Shown one piece after another: positions 59,994-64,000 of a stretch of DNA of 64,000 nucleotides. Made by a program: the position numbers and the translations under genes. The stretch is from NCBI RefSeq assembly GCF_000280905.1, contig NZ_ALAP01000075.1, forward strand, positions 52,608 through 116,607. Reading direction: 5' to 3'. A model generated the notes under the pieces. The model saw only the letters and a list, made by a program, of their open reading frames with translations. It was not told the DNA's origin and made no database searches. The stretch's first letter is position 1; each line of letters opens with the position of its first letter. The DNA is from Streptomyces sp. AA1529 (GTDB taxonomy: Bacteria > Actinomycetota > Actinomycetes > Streptomycetales > Streptomycetaceae).

Positions 59994-60727
59994 GCGCGCC
60001 GGTGTTCCTGGCCGACGCCGGGCTGCTGCGGCCCGGCACGGTGGTGCTGGACGGTCCGGAAGGGCGGCACGCGGTCTCGGTCCGCAGACTGCGGCCGGGT
60101 GAGGAGGTCGTCCTCACGGACGGCGCGGGCACCGGAGCCTACGGGAGCGTGACCGCGGCCGAGGGCAAGGACCGGCTGGAGATCGCCGTCCGCGAGGTGC
60201 GCACCGAGCCCCCGCCCCGCCCCCGGATCACCGTCGTCCAGGCGCTGCCCAAGGGGGACCGCGGGGAGCTGGCCGTGGAGACGATGACGGAGACGGGGGT
60301 GGACGCCGTGGTCCCGTGGGCGGCGTCCCGCGCGGTGACCCGGTGGAAGGGGGAGCGGGCGGCCAAGTCGCTCGCGAAGTGGCGGAACACGGCGCGGGAG
60401 GCGGGCAAGCAGGCCCGGCGGCTGCGGTTCCCCGAGGTGGCCGAGTCGGCCGCCACCCGGGAGGTCGCCGCGCTGCTGGAGTCCGCCGACTTCGCCGCCG
60501 TGCTGCACGAGGAGGGCAGCACCCCGCTGGCCTCGGCGGCTCTGCCGGAGGCGGGGGAGATCGTGCTGGTGGTCGGTCCCGAGGGCGGGGTCGCGCCGGA
60601 GGAGCTGGAGGTCTTCGCGCGGGCCGGGGCCGTACCGCTGCGGCTCGGGCCGAGTGTGCTGCGGACCTCCACGGCCGGTACGGCGGCCACCGCGGTGCTG
60701 CTCGCCCGGTGCGGGCGGTGGGGGTGA
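59990..60727 (+). CDS. rsmE: 16S rRNA (uracil(1498)-N(3))-methyltransferase
   Basis: 245 residues, SPOUT-class enzyme methylating U1498 of 16S rRNA. The N-terminal PUA-like domain (EGRHAVSVRRLRPGEEVVLTDG) and the knot motifs VVGPEGGVAPEELE and LGPSVLRTSTA are clear. GTG 59990 overlaps the preceding stop. It is often beside dnaJ in bacteria. Confidence 0.94.
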   Translation: MSAPVFLADAGLLRPGTVVLDGPEGRHAVSVRRLRPGEEVVLTDGAGTGAYGSVTAAEGKDRLEIAVREVRTEPPPRPRITVVQALPKGDRGELAVETMTETGVDAVVPWAASRAVTRWKGERAAKSLAKWRNTAREAGKQARRLRFPEVAESAATREVAALLESADFAAVLHEEGSTPLASAALPEAGEIVLVVGPEGGVAPEELEVFARAGAVPLRLGPSVLRTSTAGTAATAVLLARCGRWG

Positions 60728-60768
60728 GGGACCCCGTCCGGACACCCGGGGCAGCGCCGTCCCTCGGG

Positions 60769-60781
60769 TAGCATCCCGGCA
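60769..60781 (+). promoter_or_regulatory. Leaderless-type -10 of the HIT gene
   Basis: TAGCAT (60769-60774), 6 bases, ATG 60781. Confidence 0.5.
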
Positions 60782-61164
60782 TGGCTTCCAACGGAGAACC
60801 GCGGCAGGACTGCCTGTTCTGCAAGATCGTCGCAGGTGAGGTGCCCGCGACGCTGGTGCGGGAGACCGACACGACCGTCGCCTTCCGCGACATCAACCCG
60901 CAGGCGCCCACCCATGTGCTGGTGATCCCGAAGGCGCACTACCCGGACGCGGCGTCCCTCGCGGCGGCCTCCCCGGAACTGATCGCCGATGTGGTGCGGG
61001 AGGCCGGGGAGGTGGCGGCGCTGGAGCGGATCGCGGTACCGGACGGCGGGCCGGGCACCGGGTACCGGGTGGTCTTCAACACCGGGTCCGGCGCCGGTCA
61101 GACGGTCTTCCACGCGCACGCGCACGTGCTCGGCGGCCGCGGTCTCGAATGGCCCCCCGGATGA
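60781..61164 (+). CDS. HIT-family nucleotide hydrolase/transferase
   Basis: 127 residues. CLFCKIVAGEVPA opens the protein and the histidine triad is HAHAHV (H111, H113, H115). Probably an Hint-like phosphoramidase acting on AMP-lysine or similar adenylates. RNase Z follows after 14 bases. Confidence 0.93.
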   Translation: MASNGEPRQDCLFCKIVAGEVPATLVRETDTTVAFRDINPQAPTHVLVIPKAHYPDAASLAAASPELIADVVREAGEVAALERIAVPDGGPGTGYRVVFNTGSGAGQTVFHAHAHVLGGRGLEWPPG

Positions 61165-61178
61165 GGTGCTGAGGCACG

Positions 61179-62153
61179 GTGTCGGCGCGCGAACTGGTCG
61201 TCCTGGGCACCGCCAGCCAGGTTCCCACCCGGCAGCGCAACCACAACGGGTACGTCCTGCTGTGGGACGGCGAGGGCATCCTGTTCGACCCCGGTGAGGG
61301 CACCCAGCGGCAGATGCTGCACACCACCGTCGCGGCGCACGATCTGACCCGGATCTGCCTGACGCACTTCCACGGCGACCACACCCTCGGCCTGCCCGGC
61401 GTCATCCAGCACATGAGCCTCGACGGGGTGCCGCACGAGGTGACGGCCCACTATCCGGCGAGCGGGCAGCGGTACTTCGAGCGGCTGCGGCACGCCACCC
61501 CGTTCCACGACACCCTCCGGCTGCGCGAGGCACCCGTGGAGGAGCCCGGAGTCCTGGTGGCGGCTTCCGGGACGCATCCGACCACCGCAGGCCGGGAGCG
61601 GATCCCGGAAGGGGGCGGCGCGCGGCAGCCGGAGAGGCCCTTCACCCTGGAGGCGCGCCGGCTCTCGCACCGCATCGACACCTTCGGCTACCGGCTGACG
61701 GAGCCCGACACGCGGCGGATGCTGCCCGGGCGGCTGGCCGAGCGGGGGATCCGCGGTCCGGACGTGGGCCGCCTCCAGCGGGAGGGGGAGCTGCGGGGGG
61801 TGCGGCTGGAGGAGGTCAGTGCGCCGCGCCGCGGGCAGCGCTTCGCCTTCGTCATGGACACCCGGCTCTGCGACGGGGTGCGGGAACTGGCCGAGGGCTG
61901 CGACCTGCTCGTCCTCGAGTCGACCTTCCTGCGGGCCGAGACGGAACTGGCGGAGGTCTCCGGCCATCTGACGGCCTTCCAGGCGGGCCGGGTGGCGGCC
62001 GAGGCGGGGGTGCGCCACCTGGTGCTCACCCACTTCTCGCAGCGCTACCAGGACACGGGGCTGTTCGCAGCCGAGGCCCGCGCGGCCGGGTTCCGGGGCG
62101 AACTGACCGCGGCGCGTGACCTGATGCGCATCCCCGTGCCCCCGCGCGGCTGA
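61179..62153 (+). CDS. rnz: Ribonuclease Z-type MBL endonuclease
   Basis: 324 residues starting at GTG. The zinc site HFHGDH is at 63-68 within LTHFHGDHTLGLPG; further ligands are in FVMDTRLCDGV and LTHFSQRY. It should process the 3' end of tRNA precursors; both tRNA genes here lack CCA, so they need such a step. A Gly/Arg-rich insertion lies near residues 132-150. Confidence 0.9.
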   Translation: MSARELVVLGTASQVPTRQRNHNGYVLLWDGEGILFDPGEGTQRQMLHTTVAAHDLTRICLTHFHGDHTLGLPGVIQHMSLDGVPHEVTAHYPASGQRYFERLRHATPFHDTLRLREAPVEEPGVLVAASGTHPTTAGRERIPEGGGARQPERPFTLEARRLSHRIDTFGYRLTEPDTRRMLPGRLAERGIRGPDVGRLQREGELRGVRLEEVSAPRRGQRFAFVMDTRLCDGVRELAEGCDLLVLESTFLRAETELAEVSGHLTAFQAGRVAAEAGVRHLVLTHFSQRYQDTGLFAAEARAAGFRGELTAARDLMRIPVPPRG

Positions 62154-62177
62154 GGAGCGCGGGCGCCGCGGGCCCGG

Positions 62178-62193
62178 GCCGCACCGGTGCGGC
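62178..62193. terminator. Palindrome between rnz and era
   Basis: GCCGCACCGGTGCGGC is a 16-bp perfect palindrome in the 67-base convergent gap, usable as a terminator from both sides. Confidence 0.45.
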
Positions 62194-62220
62194 ACATGAC
62201 GCGGCGTCAGAGGCCGAACG

Positions 62221-63192
62221 TCAGAAGCCGAGCCTGCGCAGCTGCTTGGGGTCGCGCTGCCAGTCCTTGGCGACCTTGACGTGCAGATCGAGATAGACGG
62301 GAGTGCCCAGCAGGGCCTCGATGTGCCGCCGCGAGGTGCTGCCGACCTCCTTGAGGCGCTTGCCCTTGGGGCCGATGACGATGCCCTTCTGGCTGGGCCG
62401 CTCCAGGAAGATGTTGGCGTGGACGTCGAGCAGCGGCCGGTCGGCGGGCCGGTCCTCGCGGGGCACCATCTCCTCGACCACCACCGCGATCGAGTGCGGC
62501 AGCTCGTCGCGTACGCCCTCCAGCGCCGCCTCGCGGATCAGCTCGGCGACCATGACCTGCTCCGGCTCGTCCGTCAGGTCCCCGTCCGGGTAGAGCGGCG
62601 GCCCCTCGGGCAGCAGCGGCACCAGCAGGTCGGCCAGCAGGTCCACCTGGGAGCCCTCGGTGCCGGAGACCGGGACGATCTCCGCCCACTCGATGCCCAG
62701 CTCCCGCCCGAGCTGGTCGACGGCGAGCAGCTGCTGGGCGAGTGCCTGCTGGGAGACCAGGTCGGTCTTGGTGACCACCGCGACCTTCGGGGTGCGCTTC
62801 TTCAGCTCGGCCAGCTCGGCCGCGATGAACCGGTCGCCGGGGCCGATCTTCTGGTCGGCCGGTACGCAGAAGCCGATGACGTCGACCTCCGCCCAGGTGG
62901 TGCGCACCACGTCGTTGAGCCGCTCGCCGAGCAGGGTGCGGGGCTTGTGCAGGCCGGGGGTGTCCACCAGGACGAGCTGCGCCTCGGGGCGGTGCACGAT
63001 GCCGCGCACCGTGTGCCGGGTCGTCTGCGGGCGGGTGGAGGTGATCGCGACCTTCGTGCCCACCAGCGCGTTGGTCAGCGTCGACTTGCCCGCGTTCGGG
63101 CGGCCGACGAGGCAGGCGAAGCCCGAGCGGTGAGGTGCCTCGCCCTGGGTGCGGCCTTCGGGGTCGCCGGTGGTGGCGGAGGATGCGTTCAT
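62221..63192 (-). CDS. era: GTPase Era
   Basis: 323 residues. The G domain has GRPNAGKST (G1), DTPGLHKPR (G3) and TKTD (G4). The C-terminal KH domain contains GIVIGPKGKRLKEVGSTSRR. It binds the 3' end of 16S rRNA in 30S assembly. ATG 63192 (MNASSATTGDPEGR) is preferred, because GACAAT with 7 bases lies just before it; an ATG at 63201 overlaps that hexamer. Confidence 0.95.
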   Translation of the reverse strand: MNASSATTGDPEGRTQGEAPHRSGFACLVGRPNAGKSTLTNALVGTKVAITSTRPQTTRHTVRGIVHRPEAQLVLVDTPGLHKPRTLLGERLNDVVRTTWAEVDVIGFCVPADQKIGPGDRFIAAELAELKKRTPKVAVVTKTDLVSQQALAQQLLAVDQLGRELGIEWAEIVPVSGTEGSQVDLLADLLVPLLPEGPPLYPDGDLTDEPEQVMVAELIREAALEGVRDELPHSIAVVVEEMVPREDRPADRPLLDVHANIFLERPSQKGIVIGPKGKRLKEVGSTSRRHIEALLGTPVYLDLHVKVAKDWQRDPKQLRRLGF

Positions 63193-63199
63193 GACGACC

Positions 63200-63205
63200 A
63201 TTGTC
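63200..63205 (-). promoter_or_regulatory. Leaderless-type -10 of era
   Basis: GACAAT on the minus strand, 7 bases before ATG 63192. Confidence 0.4.
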
Positions 63206-63280
63206 CCTGATGGCCGGTGCGGCCCCGGCCGCCGAGGTCCCGTCCCGGGGGCCGGCGGCAGCGGGGCGCCGTCCGGCGGC

Positions 63281-63640
63281 TCAGCCCGCCGGTACCGTCG
63301 AGCGCACCTCGCCGTCCGGGCCGGCGAGCAGCACCGGGGTGGCCGGTCCGCCCAGGTCGCGTACGGTCGCCAGGTCCTCGGCCGGGACCTGGGCCGCCTC
63401 CGAGACCACGGCCGCGGCCTCCAGGGACGTGGCGCCCGAGGCCACCGCCATGGCCACGGCCGTGCGCAGCGCCGACAGCCGCAGCGAGGGCAGCGCCACC
63501 GATCCGGCGACGTAGGTGCGGCCCGTCTCGTCCCGGACGGCGGCGCCCTCCGGGACGGCGTTGCGGGCGCGGGCGCTGCGCGCCAGGGTGACGATCTTGC
63601 GGTCCTCCGGGGTCGGCCCCGCGGTGCTCTGGTCGCTCAT
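63281..63640 (-). CDS. Cytidine-deaminase-fold protein without zinc ligands
   Basis: 119 residues (MSDQSTAGPTPEDRKIVTLARSA). The pattern VRDETGRTYVAGSVALPSLRLSALRTAVAMAVASGA follows the cytidine deaminase core, but the His/Cys-Ala-Glu and PCxxC zinc motifs are missing, with Leu/Pro at the first site. It is therefore probably not a deaminase. A protein of this kind lies between era and the CorC-type gene in actinobacteria (M. tuberculosis Rv2365c, from memory). Confidence 0.75.
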   Translation of the reverse strand: MSDQSTAGPTPEDRKIVTLARSARARNAVPEGAAVRDETGRTYVAGSVALPSLRLSALRTAVAMAVASGATSLEAAAVVSEAAQVPAEDLATVRDLGGPATPVLLAGPDGEVRSTVPAG

Positions 63641-63647
63641 GACGGCG

Positions 63648-63653
63648 AGCATA
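63648..63653 (-). promoter_or_regulatory. Leaderless-type -10 of the deaminase-like gene
   Basis: TATGCT on the minus strand, 7 bases before ATG 63640. Confidence 0.5.
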
Positions 63654-63683
63654 TGCGCTGTCCGCGGCGCTCCGACGGCCGCC

Positions 63684-64000
63684 TCAGCCCGCGACCTGGC
63701 GGAGGGCCGCGCGGCGCGCCTCCGGCTCGGCCAGCCGCTGCAGCTTCTCGGCCGTGCCGGTGCCGGGGATCGGGTTGTGCAGGATGAGCCGCAGATCCGG
63801 GCGGGCCGGCACCTGGAGCGTCGTCGACTCGAAGTGCAGCGCGCCCACGGCCGGATGGTCCAGCTCCTTGATTCGCTGGCCGGGACGGCACACATCGCCC
63901 AGCTCCCACAGCGCCCGGAACTCCGCGCTGGCCGCCAGCAGGTCGGCCAGCAGCAGCTGGAAGCCCTCGTCCGCGGGCCACTCGGCCAGCGAGGCGCGCA
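63684..64000 (-). CDS. MmyB-type transcription regulator, C-terminal part (partial)
   Basis: The last 105 residues of a protein whose start lies beyond the window. SAEFRALWELGDVCRPGQRIKELDHPAVGALHFES is the MmyB ligand-binding domain that follows an XRE helix-turn-helix, as in the regulator at 29179-30198. The end GTGTAEKLQRLAEPEARR is typical. Target unknown; the gene it regulates is probably outside. Confidence 0.8.
   Translation of the reverse strand, partial: RASLAEWPADEGFQLLLADLLAASAEFRALWELGDVCRPGQRIKELDHPAVGALHFESTTLQVPARPDLRLILHNPIPGTGTAEKLQRLAEPEARRAALRQVAG

Overview
The window is chromosomal core DNA of a Streptomyces or very close relative. GC is extremely high with strong third-position bias. 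Many genes start at GTG or overlap as ATGA/GTGA, promoters are of the TANNNT type, and a few genes carry the rare TTA codon. Gene order, from mreD-mrdA-rodA through rne-rplU-rpmA-obgE, proB-proA, nadD, leuS, comEA-comEC-holA, rpsT/lepA, hemW, hrcA-dnaJ to era, matches from memory the conserved S. coelicolor block around SCO2609 down to about SCO2529. No insertion sequence, prophage, CRISPR array or rRNA gene was seen.

Layout. 1-3.9 kb: end of a probable mreD, then PBP2 and RodA/SFR (spore-wall and lateral-wall peptidoglycan). 4.0-7.2 kb: a radical SAM protein and its DUF2344 partner. 7.4-14.3 kb: RNase E/G, L21, L27, Obg. 14.4-18.1 kb: a secreted PLD-like protein and a membrane-bound CDP-glycerol glycerophosphotransferase-like protein on the minus strand. 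18.4-21.7 kb: proline synthesis (proB, proA) with a small conserved protein between them. 21.7-28.8 kb: two single-pass membrane proteins sharing an N-terminal motif, an M48 protease, a tiny membrane protein, nadD, a divergent LCP protein, rsfS and a histidine phosphatase. 29.0-34.1 kb: two identical tRNA-Ala(GGC) genes flank an XRE/MmyB regulator with divergent MFS exporter, two small zinc-binding proteins and a GT87 mannosyltransferase.

34.3-38.4 kb: leuS behind a leucine attenuator, then a coiled-coil membrane protein. 38.4-45.5 kb: DegV, ComEA, and a ComEC frame that runs without a stop into HolA. 45.8-50.4 kb: rpsT and lepA divergent, then a fatty acyl-CoA synthetase behind palindromic sites. 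50.6-53.2 kb: a candidate small gene and a SpoIIE-type phosphatase/HATPase. 53.3-58.8 kb: hemW, DUF3097, an MBL hydrolase, and hrcA-dnaJ with a CIRCE operator. 58.9-64.0 kb: a flavin oxidoreductase, rsmE, a HIT protein, RNase Z, era, a cytidine-deaminase-like protein and the end of a second MmyB-type regulator.

The strongest observations are the leaderless Leu-Leu-Leu leader peptide and terminator before leuS, the stop-less ComEC-HolA frame next to 8- and 15-bp tandem repeats, the paired membrane proteins with a common cytoplasmic motif among cell-envelope genes, three TTA-containing genes, two probable CTG starts, and repeated use of leaderless -10/start arrangements. All functional calls were made by reading; no database search was possible.
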